Shown: in pieces, positions 14,589 to 22,139 of the stretch | How the letters are laid out: each line of letters opens with the position of its first letter | Numbering within the stretch: the stretch's first letter is position 1 | Assembly: GCA_035512595.1 (NCBI GenBank) | Contig: DATKDU010000169.1 | Span: 1-24,021, forward strand | Source of the DNA: DATKDU01 sp035512595 | Lineage (GTDB): Bacteria; Planctomycetota; Planctomycetia; Pirellulales; Pirellulaceae | Reading direction: 5' to 3' | Length of the DNA: 24,021 bases | The notes under the pieces: model-generated | Told to the model about the DNA's origin: nothing | Seen by the model: the letters and a program-made list of their open reading frames with translations, nothing else | Databases searched by the model: none | Made by a program: the position numbers and the translations under genes

Positions 14589-15578
14589 ATGCTTGCAACC
14601 CTGAACCTGCAATCGGTCAACCTGCGCGAGGAAGCCTACGGCGACCCGCGTATCGACAAAGCCGCCGGCGTGATTCGCGGCGTCAAGATCCTGGGCCGGC
14701 ATTCGGCCAACAACCGGGAGTATTCCGATTCCGCCCTGGATGATGCTGCCCGGCTGTATGAGGGGGCTCGGGTTTGTTTCGATCACGATCGGCAGAATCC
14801 CCACCGCGAGCGGGCCGTGATGGAATCGATTGGCGTGCTGAAAAACACCCGCCGCAAAGGTGGCGACGTGTTCGGCGACTTGCACTACTTGAAGGCGCAT
14901 CCCAACGCGGGGCTTCTCTTGGAGTACGCTGAGCGGTTCCCGCGGAGCATCGGCCTATCGCACAACGCCGACGGCAAGGGCTCGCGTCGCGGCGGCAAGT
15001 TCATTGTGGAGAGCATCGGCCGGATCAACAGCGTGGACCTGGTGCTGAATCCGGCGACGAATAATGGGCTGTTTGAATCGACCGGCGGCGGCTACCGGAG
15101 TCCGACCGATTGGCGCCGGATCCTGGAAGCGAGCGAAGCCCCCGAGCTGGGCATCGAAGTGGCCAACAAGTCGGCCGACGTCGATATGGCTGTGGCCGCC
15201 AGCTTGAACGAGTTGATTCCCTGGGAGTCGCTCGAGCAGGCCAGCCGCGGCGTGCCCCGTCACCTTCAGCAGCTCGCCAAGTCGCTGTCGGTCATCGCGG
15301 CCGGCAGTGGAGCGACCCCCTCGAGCATCGCGAAGGCGACGAAGAAAATCCTTGAGTGGCAGGAATGGTCCACTGGCGAGCTGAAGCGGATTCTCGATTC
15401 CCTGGCCGACAAGAGCTACACGCCCCCGCCAGCCCCCGGCGACGAAGAGCCGCCGACGCTGGAAAGCGTGAAGCGTGAGATTGACAAAAAGATGGGCCGG
15501 CGCGTGTTGCAAGAAGCCGAGCCGCCGCTGTCGGCCTACCCGGCCGACTCGAAGGAGTTCGCCCGCAGCCTGCGGTAA
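14589..15578 (+). CDS. Prohead-protease-like protein
   Basis: The 329-aa protein starts at ATG 14589 with GGAGAA 5 nt upstream; the long open frame before it only shadows the terminase gene. The first 165 residues resemble phage capsid maturation serine proteases: 'VCFDHDRQ' with His66, 'SIGLSHNADG' with Ser124, and the conserved closing segment 'RINSVDLVLNPATNNGLFES' with Asp150. The rest is helical and charged and could act as an internal scaffold, as in fused protease-scaffold proteins. Its presence without a capsid gene is the odd point; it may act on a helper capsid. Confidence 0.72.
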   Translation: MLATLNLQSVNLREEAYGDPRIDKAAGVIRGVKILGRHSANNREYSDSALDDAARLYEGARVCFDHDRQNPHRERAVMESIGVLKNTRRKGGDVFGDLHYLKAHPNAGLLLEYAERFPRSIGLSHNADGKGSRRGGKFIVESIGRINSVDLVLNPATNNGLFESTGGGYRSPTDWRRILEASEAPELGIEVANKSADVDMAVAASLNELIPWESLEQASRGVPRHLQQLAKSLSVIAAGSGATPSSIAKATKKILEWQEWSTGELKRILDSLADKSYTPPPAPGDEEPPTLESVKREIDKKMGRRVLQEAEPPLSAYPADSKEFARSLR

Positions 15579-15625
15579 GCCCGTTCACAAGTTCAATCCT
15601 GTCCACTATCACAAGGAAAACCAAG

Positions 15626-15838
15626 ATGACCGTTCTCGAGGAAATCATCGTCGCGGAGAAACTGAAGCCCTTCCGCGTCACGTTGCCAGCGTCGCTCCGT
15701 ACCCCCAACTGCGGCAGCGTCGTCGTCGTCGCTCGCTCCGCGGAAGAGGCGCTCGAGCTGGCCAAGGGCAATCGGCAGGTGTACCCGACGCCAGATTACA
15801 CCGGCATGGCCGCCGAGCTGATCGACGAAGAGGTCTGA
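15626..15838 (+). CDS. Unknown 70-aa protein
   Basis: The ORF starts at ATG 15626 with AAGGAAAA about 5 nt upstream and ends at TGA 15838. The peptide (MTVLEEIIVAEKLKPFRVTL..., then VVVVARSAEEALELAKG) looks like a compact alpha/beta fold. It lies 47 nt after the protease-like gene and 42 nt before the coiled-coil gene, so it belongs to the same transcript. No family recognised. Confidence 0.55.
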   Translation: MTVLEEIIVAEKLKPFRVTLPASLRTPNCGSVVVVARSAEEALELAKGNRQVYPTPDYTGMAAELIDEEV

Positions 15839-15880
15839 TCACCGTCCCTCAACAACCAACATCACAAAGGAAGCCGAGCT

Positions 15881-16783
15881 ATGTCCACCGCCGTTTTGCA
15901 GAACGAAGCCCCCGAACGAATCGCCGAGATCTTGGACCCGCCCCCACCGCCGAAACCGCCGGCGGACCTGGAAAGCTATCGCAAGCTCATTGACCGCTAT
16001 CTGGCTGGCGAGTCGATTCCCGTTGACGAAGTGCGGGCCGTGCTGGCGCGAGCCTACCGCGACTCCCTGGCATTCGCCGCGGACGTCCGGACGTCCAAGG
16101 ACCGCCGCGAGCGACTGGCCGAGCTCGCCACGTGTGGCATCCCCGCTGCCGAGCGTCAGGCCGCCAAAGAGAAGGCCCTGGCCGCTGCCAAAGCGGCCTG
16201 CCAGCGCGAGAAGCCGAAACACGAAGCGGCGATTCGTGCGGCGCAGGCCGCGATCAACACCCTGGAGGGTGCGATCGTCCTGGGGGAGCGGATCCTGGCC
16301 GACGAAAAAGCGGCCCATGCCGAGCGTGTCGCTCATTGCCGGCAGCGGCTGTTTGACACCGCCCCAGCCGCGCTCCGCAACAAGCTGTCCGCACTGCGGC
16401 GCGAGAATGCGGCCCTTCAGCAGCGCAGCATCGAGGTGCAGACCGGCGAGTGGGAACTGAAGGAAGCCGAGGCCCGCCGGGACTTGAAAGCCGCCGAGGA
16501 CCTTCGCGACCAGCTCCAAGAGTCGCTGAAAGAAAGCCCCGCCAATTCGCCATTCATCGACGGCGACGGCCCGCGGCTGAAGGAACTGAAATCGCTGACG
16601 ACGCCGGTTTACGGGCAGACGAAGAGCAAAATTACGATGCTCCGCGAAGCGCTCGAGCACGTGCTGGCCCACAAGCCGAACGGGGCGATTCTCGCGGCCC
16701 GGCAAAAGGAAATCACTCGCGAGCACAACGACCTGGTGGACTCCATTTTCTCCGCGGACGTGCGACCGGACCTGGCCGAATGA
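15881..16783 (+). CDS. Coiled-coil protein, possible scaffold
   Basis: The 300-aa protein starts at ATG 15881, with AAAGGAAG about 8 nt upstream. After a poly-Pro stretch (residues 20-27) it is almost wholly helical, with heptad-like Ala/Leu, Lys and Glu patterns from about residue 90 to 240. It has no membrane segment and no enzyme motif. Following a prohead protease it sits where a scaffold or capsid gene would be expected, but it does not look like an HK97-fold capsid. A scaffold or helper-capsid remodelling role is inference only. Confidence 0.6.
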   Translation: MSTAVLQNEAPERIAEILDPPPPPKPPADLESYRKLIDRYLAGESIPVDEVRAVLARAYRDSLAFAADVRTSKDRRERLAELATCGIPAAERQAAKEKALAAAKAACQREKPKHEAAIRAAQAAINTLEGAIVLGERILADEKAAHAERVAHCRQRLFDTAPAALRNKLSALRRENAALQQRSIEVQTGEWELKEAEARRDLKAAEDLRDQLQESLKESPANSPFIDGDGPRLKELKSLTTPVYGQTKSKITMLREALEHVLAHKPNGAILAARQKEITREHNDLVDSIFSADVRPDLAE

Positions 16784-16794
16784 TGTTGGTTGGC

Positions 16795-16838
16795 CCCCGG
16801 CCGGCGCGCGTTTTCCCTTGGCCGCGCGCCGGCCGGGG
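16795..16838 (+). terminator. Very strong 16-bp hairpin after the packaging block
   Basis: CCCCGGCCGGCGCGCG (16795-16810) pairs perfectly with its inverse at 16823-16838 around a 12-nt loop, 11 nt after the coiled-coil gene stops. There is no T-run, so it may end transcription inefficiently or protect the upstream mRNA's 3' end. Confidence 0.55.
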
Positions 16839-16879
16839 TGGGCGGATGTCTGATTCTTAAACTTAATGGAGGGTTTGAA

Positions 16880-17230
16880 ATGGAAGCTGATCGAATGGTG
16901 AGATATCGCATTCCGGTCGCGATGCCTCTATCGCCTCTGGAAAAAATCCACCGCGGAATCGCGATGCTACATGCTGGCCTGGCCGAATTGGTCAGCCGTC
17001 GTAGTCAGGCAGCAACAACAGTTCCGGGCCAGGATGAGTTTTTGGCGAGAGAAGGTAGTTCGCCTTTAGATCTGAAATCTGCCTCTGGGTCGTCTCTAGA
17101 CGCTCCTCCAGTTGCAGAATCGCAGACGCCACAAGCCGCGCGTTCTGATCCTGGCAATCTCGTAGGACACACTTTGCCGCTTCCGCCTCAGTCGGCAGAA
17201 CGGACGGGACCATCAATTCAAGTTCCATAG
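16880..17230 (+). CDS. Doubtful small plus-strand gene
   Basis: The 116-aa frame has a good start: ATG 16880 with GGAGGG 6 nt upstream. The first 40 residues (RIPVAMPLSPLEKIHRGIAM...) look protein-like. After about residue 42 the sequence becomes Ser/Pro/Ala-rich, and its codon third positions fall to roughly half G+C, unlike neighbouring genes. An opposite-strand ORF (16992-17228) covers this second half and looks more coding-like. The plus gene may be real but short or frameshifted. Confidence 0.4.
   Translation: MEADRMVRYRIPVAMPLSPLEKIHRGIAMLHAGLAELVSRRSQAATTVPGQDEFLAREGSSPLDLKSASGSSLDAPPVAESQTPQAARSDPGNLVGHTLPLPPQSAERTGPSIQVP
16992..17228 (-). CDS. Possible minus-strand small gene opposite the doubtful ORF
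   Basis: The 78-aa frame starts at ATG 17228 with AAGGTG 5 nt upstream on the minus strand. The peptide is well mixed and helical (SAILQLEERLETTQRQISDL), and its codons show a higher G+C third position than the plus frame over the same bases. Its 5' end faces a palindrome and promoter-like sequence at 17247-17292. It would be the only leftward gene between the left end and the repressor. Confidence 0.4.
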   Translation of the reverse strand: MELELMVPSVLPTEAEAAKCVLRDCQDQNARLVASAILQLEERLETTQRQISDLKANYLLSPKTHPGPELLLLPDYDG

Positions 17231-17246
17231 GTACACCTTTTGGTGA

Positions 17247-17292
17247 GGGCGTGCCGGTTTGATTTGACAGTCACCGGCACGCCCGCATTATC
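17247..17292 (+). promoter_or_regulatory. Palindrome enclosing a -35 box, candidate regulated promoter
   Basis: GGGCGTGCCGGT (17247-17258) is perfectly inverted as ACCGGCACGCCC (17273-17284). The 14-nt loop contains TTGACA at 17264-17269, and CATTAT at 17286-17291 gives a 16-nt spacing. This could be a promoter for the tape-measure-like gene with an operator around its -35 box. Confidence 0.45.
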
Positions 17293-17326
17293 TGCTATTC
17301 ACGATCGCCACAAAAGGAAAATTTCG

Positions 17327-19006
17327 ATGCTACTCAATGCTCCAAAAACCGGCGGTGCCTCACGCGAGGTTCTCTTTCGGCTGGGGATCGTTGCCGACCC
17401 TGGGGCCCCTGCCACGTTCAAACGATTCGGCGATTCGATCATTGGCGAGCAAGGCCGTATCTCGGCAGCCGCCAGGCAGCACGCGGCCCGTATGTCGGCC
17501 GACTGGAAATCGGCCGCGAACGAGCAGGCCACACACCTTGACCGCGTGGCGAAAGCTGCGGAAGCATCGGCGTCGCGAGTCGCTGAAGCGTACAAGCGTG
17601 CCGGGCGGGATGCGACCACGGCAATGCGTTCGATTCCCGCCGCACCTGCACCTGCCCCAATTCCGACGGCCACGGGCGGTTCACGAGCTGCCGCTGCCAG
17701 CCGCTTGGGCGCCGCATCGTCTGGTCTTGGTCGAATCGGCGGGGAGGATCTTTCGCGACTTGGCAGCGGGCTCGTCAACGTCGGAGCCGGCATCGCGATG
17801 ACCGGGCTTTTGGATGAGAAGGATTCCGAGAAGCTCGTCAGTGGCTTGCTGAACATTTTTCAATTATCAATGTTCGGCAAAGGGCTGTTTGACACTGCCG
17901 CTTTCGGCATGAAGGTGGCTGGTGGTATCGGCGGTGGCGCCGCTGCCGGAGCTGCTGGTGGGGCCGCAGGCGGCGGCGCGGGATCGGCAGCCGCAGCCGC
18001 ACTTTCGGGACCGGCCATTCCCCTGATTGCCGCTGCCGCCGCTGCCGCTGTGCTCTACGTCGGCTTTCGCCAAGGGCAGGACATTTCTAGCGGCAAGTCA
18101 GTGCATGGGAAACCGGACGATCCATTCCAGCGCGGGAGCATGTTCACCAGGTTCAACCCCCTGGCCGACGTCCTGGGTTATCCCTTCGACCGCAGCGGCG
18201 ACACACGAAGCATCGTGGACATCTATGGCGATGCAAATGCCGCTGCCGATCGTGGCGATTCACAACTGAGGGCGGCGGGCAGGGAGAAGGCACTCAACAG
18301 GGCTCGCGAATCCAGCGGGGAGCAATTGCGGGCTGGCGAACTGGAGTTGGCCCGGCGAATTACGGAAACCAGGGTGGAGCAATTGAGAATCGCGAAGGAA
18401 GAAAGGGAGACGAGTTTCCGGGCATCGACCGCTCGCCTGGACGCCAGCGAGAAAGAGTTGGGCAACGCCCGTCGGCTTTTGGAAACGCGGAAAGAGGAAG
18501 CGACCGCGGCCCGCGGCAAATTCGGCTCCGATCTTGAACGGTTCGCGGACCTTGACCCGTTAGACCAGGCCCGGCTCGCTCGCATCAAGGGCAAGGTAGA
18601 CCGGGGCGGGACGCTCACTCGGGACGAGTCGGGGCTTGCTGGCCAATTCAACGAGTTCCGAAACGCGGCCAGCCGATCGAATGAGCTACGCGGCTTGGCA
18701 GCCGGCGGGGCTGGAATCTTCACCAGCGGGGCTCGCTCCGTCGCCGAATCGCAGCGGCTGGTTGGCGAAGCGGCGAACCAAGCGGCACAACTCGACCTGA
18801 ACGTGAAAAAAGAATTGGTTTTGAACGTTCGATTGCAGAAGCCGGGCGCGAGCGAGCAGCAGGCCCAACGGGAGATTGACTTACTCGCGAAGAACATCAA
18901 GGCGTTGGTCGATCAGGAGAATGCCAATACCTTGTCGATCGACGAACTACGAAAGAACGTGATGATGCTCCGCGCACAGCAGCAGAACCTCGCGAGGGCC
19001 AAGTAG
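17327..19006 (+). CDS. Tape-measure-like coiled-coil protein
   Basis: The 559-aa protein starts at ATG 17327 with AAAGGAAA 6 nt upstream. Order of parts: Ala-rich helical N-terminus (about 30-100), Pro/Ala linker, a Gly/Ala-rich hydrophobic centre (about 145-250, including a strongly hydrophobic run near 229-247), then a long charged coiled coil (about 300-470) and a second helical stretch to the end. Such a layout is typical of phage tail tape-measure proteins, and 559 aa would be short for one. A membrane-inserting or pore-like protein is an alternative. No other tail gene is present. Confidence 0.55.
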   Translation: MLLNAPKTGGASREVLFRLGIVADPGAPATFKRFGDSIIGEQGRISAAARQHAARMSADWKSAANEQATHLDRVAKAAEASASRVAEAYKRAGRDATTAMRSIPAAPAPAPIPTATGGSRAAAASRLGAASSGLGRIGGEDLSRLGSGLVNVGAGIAMTGLLDEKDSEKLVSGLLNIFQLSMFGKGLFDTAAFGMKVAGGIGGGAAAGAAGGAAGGGAGSAAAAALSGPAIPLIAAAAAAAVLYVGFRQGQDISSGKSVHGKPDDPFQRGSMFTRFNPLADVLGYPFDRSGDTRSIVDIYGDANAAADRGDSQLRAAGREKALNRARESSGEQLRAGELELARRITETRVEQLRIAKEERETSFRASTARLDASEKELGNARRLLETRKEEATAARGKFGSDLERFADLDPLDQARLARIKGKVDRGGTLTRDESGLAGQFNEFRNAASRSNELRGLAAGGAGIFTSGARSVAESQRLVGEAANQAAQLDLNVKKELVLNVRLQKPGASEQQAQREIDLLAKNIKALVDQENANTLSIDELRKNVMMLRAQQQNLARAK

Positions 19007-19065
19007 ATCAGCGGCACAACGCCGATCCGTCCCCCACCTTCAAGCTTTTCAGAAAGGATATCCCG

Positions 19066-19377
19066 ATGGTCGCACCCTCCCCGCCGTCCACCACTCCCCC
19101 GGCCGCTCCGACGAAAGCCGGGCTCATTGCCGAGATCTACTTCGCCACACGGTTGATCGAATCGACCGGCACGCTCTTGGATCATCTGACGGCCGCCACG
19201 ATTGCCGGCGTGGGGGAGCGAGTTGACCCACACGGGAACACGTACACCCAGCTCGCGACGCTGGTTCAATTTTGGAAGATGAGGAAAGAGCAGGCGGAAG
19301 AGGCGATGCGGGCGAAGGGCTGGCCGGTCCCTGAGATTCCCATGCCGGCGGATTGGCTTGCGAAGAACTCACCTTGA
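19066..19377 (+). CDS. Unknown 103-aa protein
   Basis: The start is ATG 19066 with AAAGGA about 8 nt upstream. After a Pro/Ala/Thr-rich N-terminus, the centre is helical and the C-terminus is 'KGWPVPEIPMPADWL'. It follows the tape-measure-like gene after 59 nt and is the last gene before the hairpin-rich spacer. No family recognised. Confidence 0.55.
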   Translation: MVAPSPPSTTPPAAPTKAGLIAEIYFATRLIESTGTLLDHLTAATIAGVGERVDPHGNTYTQLATLVQFWKMRKEQAEEAMRAKGWPVPEIPMPADWLAKNSP

Positions 19378-19409
19378 CCGCGGCGCCCGCGTGGGACAAG
19401 ATGATCGGA

Positions 19410-19481
19410 CCTAAACAAAGACGCCTATCTTGGCCACGCTGGCCCGGACACGGCGTGTAGTGTCCAAATCCTAAACAAAGA
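19410..19481. repeat. Two 12-bp direct repeats 60 nt apart
   Basis: CCTAAACAAAGA occurs at 19410-19421 and again at 19470-19481. Between them lies a hairpin GGACAC/GTGTCC (19446-19451 with 19460-19465). Confidence 0.55.
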
Positions 19482-19518
19482 AACTCAGGCGATGGATCCA
19501 TGTAACTCTTGGTGTGAC

Positions 19519-19599
19519 CAGTCCCGAAAGGGGCTGCTAGTTTGGCGTGAGCGGAAACGCTGCGCTGAATTCGGGCGACCGAGCCGGCGCTCTTTGCGC
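19519..19599 (+). ncRNA. Candidate structured RNA: consecutive hairpins with GNRA loops
   Basis: Four small hairpins follow one another. H1 is 19519-19525 with 19530-19536, 7 bp, loop GAAA. H2 is AGCG (19550-19553) with CGCT (19558-19561), loop GAAA, extendable by GCG/CGC. H3 is TCGG (19571-19574) with CCGA (19579-19582), loop GCGA. H4 is GCGC (19587-19590) with GCGC (19596-19599), loop TCTTT. Three GNRA tetraloops in 65 nt are unlikely in unstructured spacer and fit an RNA on the plus strand. It could be a separate small RNA or a 5' leader of the gene at 19666. It matches no riboswitch or ribozyme core that I know. Confidence 0.45.
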
Positions 19600-19629
19600 T
19601 AGGTGAGTTGTGTGGGTCCATCGCCTTTT

Positions 19630-19650
19630 TTGCTCCCTGCTACGGAGCAA
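19630..19650 (+). promoter_or_regulatory. Hairpin just before a ribosome site
   Basis: TTGCTCC (19630-19636) pairs with GGAGCAA (19644-19650), ending 2 nt before the GAAAGGA Shine-Dalgarno sequence of the gene at 19666. It is preceded by a T-run. It may form the last hairpin of the structured leader or influence translation. Confidence 0.4.
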
Positions 19651-19665
19651 GTGAAAGGACTTCCC

Positions 19666-20130
19666 ATGTCCCTCTCTTTGCAACCCATCGCCCGCCGCCT
19701 TCGTCACCACGCTCCCCCACTCCAAGCGCCGGATGAGTACACCATCGCCATGCTGATGCCGGGCCAGCAGCCGACGGTCATCGACCGCACCGGCAATCTC
19801 ACGCTGGCAATCGCCCTGGCCCGTGGCTGCTTGCTCGATTCGCTGGGATGCGCTGTCGTGATTTTCCAGCCGGCCCCTGAGCTTGAAGTCGATGCCGCTG
19901 AGATTCGCATTCGGGCGGAGCGCCGGCTGGGGGAAATGCTCGCGGCAACGAAGGCGACGGTCGGGCTCGCGCCAGCGGGACGCCCAAAGAAAATCGGTTC
20001 CCGCAAGGAACCGATTATTACTACCCCCACTCTCGCCGCTGCCGGCATCGACAAGAAGCTTTCCAGCCGCGCCCAAAAGCTCGCCGCGGTTGGCCACGCT
20101 CCCGCGATGTTGAAAGGGGGTGCCAATTGA
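19666..20130 (+). CDS. Phage/plasmid-type protein with 'RRLGEML...GRPKK' region
   Basis: The 154-aa protein starts at ATG 19666 with GAAAGGA 6 nt upstream. Its second half, 'EIRIRAERRLGEMLAATKAT', then 'AGRPKKIGSR' and 'LAAAGIDKKLSSRAQKLAAV', follows a pattern common in uncharacterised phage and plasmid proteins: a charged helix, a GRP-K hook and a 'l...GI.kk.Ss..Qkla' helix-turn-helix-like end. DNA binding is plausible, function unknown. The stop overlaps the next start (TTGA). Confidence 0.6.
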   Translation: MSLSLQPIARRLRHHAPPLQAPDEYTIAMLMPGQQPTVIDRTGNLTLAIALARGCLLDSLGCAVVIFQPAPELEVDAAEIRIRAERRLGEMLAATKATVGLAPAGRPKKIGSRKEPIITTPTLAAAGIDKKLSSRAQKLAAVGHAPAMLKGGAN

Positions 20131-20429
20131 ATCTCAACCACCACAACCGATTTGGCGACAGCCGCTTCCCCGGCGATCCGTCCCCGGCGGACCGCGTGCT
20201 TTCCAGTGCCGGACATATCAAGGTCGAAATGTACCGCTGCCGCGGACAGCTTTCCTTGGACGTGGAGTTAAGTTCCACGATCGTCTCGCGCGAGCACGCG
20301 GACGATGACGACGGCGGGATAGTCGATCTGGCCGACGGCGGCGCGGCCGACGATGCCGAGCTCCTTGACCTGGCCGAGTCGCTGTGCCGGACGTTTTCGG
20401 CAGTGACCAGGAAGCGAGGTGAAGCATGA
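20127..20429 (+). CDS. Unknown acidic 100-aa protein (TTG start)
   Basis: The frame starts at TTG 20127 within a TTGA overlap with the previous stop, and GGGGG lies 6 nt upstream, which supports this rare start. No ATG in the frame gives a better alternative. The peptide is acidic, with an Asp run (DDDDGG) and a helical C-terminus 'AELLDLAESLCRTFSAV'. It is coupled to the downstream large gene by ATGA at 20426. No family recognised. Confidence 0.55.
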   Translation: MNLNHHNRFGDSRFPGDPSPADRVLSSAGHIKVEMYRCRGQLSLDVELSSTIVSREHADDDDGGIVDLADGGAADDAELLDLAESLCRTFSAVTRKRGEA

Positions 20430-22135
20430 ATGGAATCTCAAAGATCAAGGGACTTGGCCGCTCCGAGCACAAGCCGTCTGCTACGCATCCTTGGCGGGCA
20501 TCGGCACGCAAGGCCGCGAAAGAGAAGCAACAAACCGCCTCGCCGGTCGATGATGCCGACGGAGTTGAGTTGCTGCTGGCAAAACTGGAATCCCAGCAGC
20601 GGCAGCACTCCGAACGGCAGCGGCTCGCGAAGGTCAAGCGAAAGGTTCCCGCCAAGCCGGCAGTCAAACTAAAGCCGGCGGCAATTTCCGCTCCTGTCCC
20701 CGTAGCAACCAGCGTTGACGAGCCGGGCATCGTGGTCCCCTTGTCGGCCGGGTCCCCGCTATCCGACCTGATCGAATCTTACTTCACCGTGCCCCACAAG
20801 CCGCACGGTAAGCCGCCGGGGGACCGCTGGCGCGGCACGATGGATTCAGCGTGCGAATTGTTGCGGTCGATGCTTCACCGCCGGCCGACGATTGGCGACT
20901 TGCAGCCGGCCACGTTCGATCGGTTCCTGGCCGCTGTCCGTCGCCAGTACGGGGCCGACCACGCGGAGAAAATCGAACGAGCCACGCTCGCCTTGTGGCG
21001 GTTCGCCTGCAAGTGCGACTTAGCGACGGGAGCCCCGTTCGAACGGTTGCTACTCCTGAACCACGATGCGCGTCCCACGGCAGAAGTGCGGAGAATTCTC
21101 GCCAGCGTGGCCGGGCAATTTGTGGCCGGGATGACCTTCAAGAAGATTGCCGCGTCAATCGGCGTGCACGAGGTCACGCTGGTCAAGTGGCGCAAGCGGC
21201 ATCGCGACTTGTGGGACGAAATCCTGTTGACTGCAATGAAGCCCGTCCTGAAGGAAGTGGACGGGTGGACTCCCGACGACAAGATGCGCCCCGAGGCCCA
21301 AGTGAAGGCCGCGCGGGCGGCAGCCTATCGTGTCGTCGTCGCCAAGCCGGGCGACGGCACGCTGGCCGGCTTGCTGGAAAGCTATATCCTGGCTCGCGAC
21401 CTGGCCGGCGAAACGGTCCAGTGGTATCGGCGCGTCATCGGCATGTTTGGCCGCTGGTACGGCGGCACGGTCCCAATGGATGCGTTCGACGTGGAACTTG
21501 CTAACCGGTTTCTGGCCACGAAGCAACGCGATCTCGCCGCCGCGGCTTCCCGGCGTTCCTGGCGGGCGACACTTCGCGCCCTGCTGAACTATGCCGACAA
21601 GCCGGGCAAGTTGCGGCCGGTCAAATGGGAGCCGCTGAATCCGCAAAGCTGGACTGCGGCACAAGTCGGCCGGCTGATCGATGCGGCTCCCGATCAGGAG
21701 TGGCGAAACGTCATCGCACTGGCCTACTATTCGGGTCTGAATTTATGTGACCTGGAGAGCGTGACGAAGGCCAATATCGACCGCGATGGCGTGCTGACGT
21801 GGCGCCGGAGCAAAACGGGGAAGCTGGTCAAGATCCGGCTGCCCGAGTCGCTGGTTGCCGTGCTGCCGAGCAAGGGGCCGTGCTGCCCCCGTCGCTTCAG
21901 CAAGGAATACTTCCGACGCGTGTTCCGCCGCATCGCGGCAGCCGCGGGGCTTGAAGGGCCGTTCAAGCAATTGCGGAAGAGTTCCGGAACGCTGGTCGAA
22001 TCCCTACATCCAGGATGCGGACATTTGCATTTAGGAAACACCAGGCAGGTTTTCGAGCTCCACTACCTGCATCCGGAGAAGGGGCTCACGCCGCTTAGTC
22101 CGCCGATGTTACCGACAATCGGAGCGACCCACTAG
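20426..22135 (+). CDS. Tyrosine-recombinase-like protein with degenerate active site
   Basis: The 569-aa protein starts at ATG 20426 (ATGA overlap). Parts in order: charged N-terminus, a core-binding-like helical domain (about 110-200), an HTH-like segment 'TFKKIAASIGVHEVTLVKWR' (237-256), a second core-binding-like domain (about 312-395) and a catalytic-type domain (about 405-555). Aligning the boxes, the first Arg is Asn439 (SGLNLCDL), the Lys is kept (Lys463), the His of HxxR is Lys514 with Arg517 kept (KQLRKSS), the next His is Asn538 (LGNT), and the Tyr is Tyr547 in correct spacing. Three of six key residues are changed, so strand transfer is doubtful; a DNA-binding or regulatory role is likely. 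The true integrase is the separate gene at 22630. Confidence 0.72.
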   Translation: MNGISKIKGLGRSEHKPSATHPWRASARKAAKEKQQTASPVDDADGVELLLAKLESQQRQHSERQRLAKVKRKVPAKPAVKLKPAAISAPVPVATSVDEPGIVVPLSAGSPLSDLIESYFTVPHKPHGKPPGDRWRGTMDSACELLRSMLHRRPTIGDLQPATFDRFLAAVRRQYGADHAEKIERATLALWRFACKCDLATGAPFERLLLLNHDARPTAEVRRILASVAGQFVAGMTFKKIAASIGVHEVTLVKWRKRHRDLWDEILLTAMKPVLKEVDGWTPDDKMRPEAQVKAARAAAYRVVVAKPGDGTLAGLLESYILARDLAGETVQWYRRVIGMFGRWYGGTVPMDAFDVELANRFLATKQRDLAAAASRRSWRATLRALLNYADKPGKLRPVKWEPLNPQSWTAAQVGRLIDAAPDQEWRNVIALAYYSGLNLCDLESVTKANIDRDGVLTWRRSKTGKLVKIRLPESLVAVLPSKGPCCPRRFSKEYFRRVFRRIAAAAGLEGPFKQLRKSSGTLVESLHPGCGHLHLGNTRQVFELHYLHPEKGLTPLSPPMLPTIGATH

Positions 22136-22139
22136 CGGG

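Noticed and set aside
19511..19605. Group II intron or hammerhead ribozyme in the hairpin-rich spacer
   Set aside because: A GTGTG resembling an intron 5' end and GAAA loops are present, but no domain V, no CUGAUGA core and no intron-encoded protein; the region is too short.
20426..22135. Second functional integrase
   Set aside because: Three of the six catalytic positions are replaced, and it is not adjacent to an att site; the gene at 22630 has the full set.
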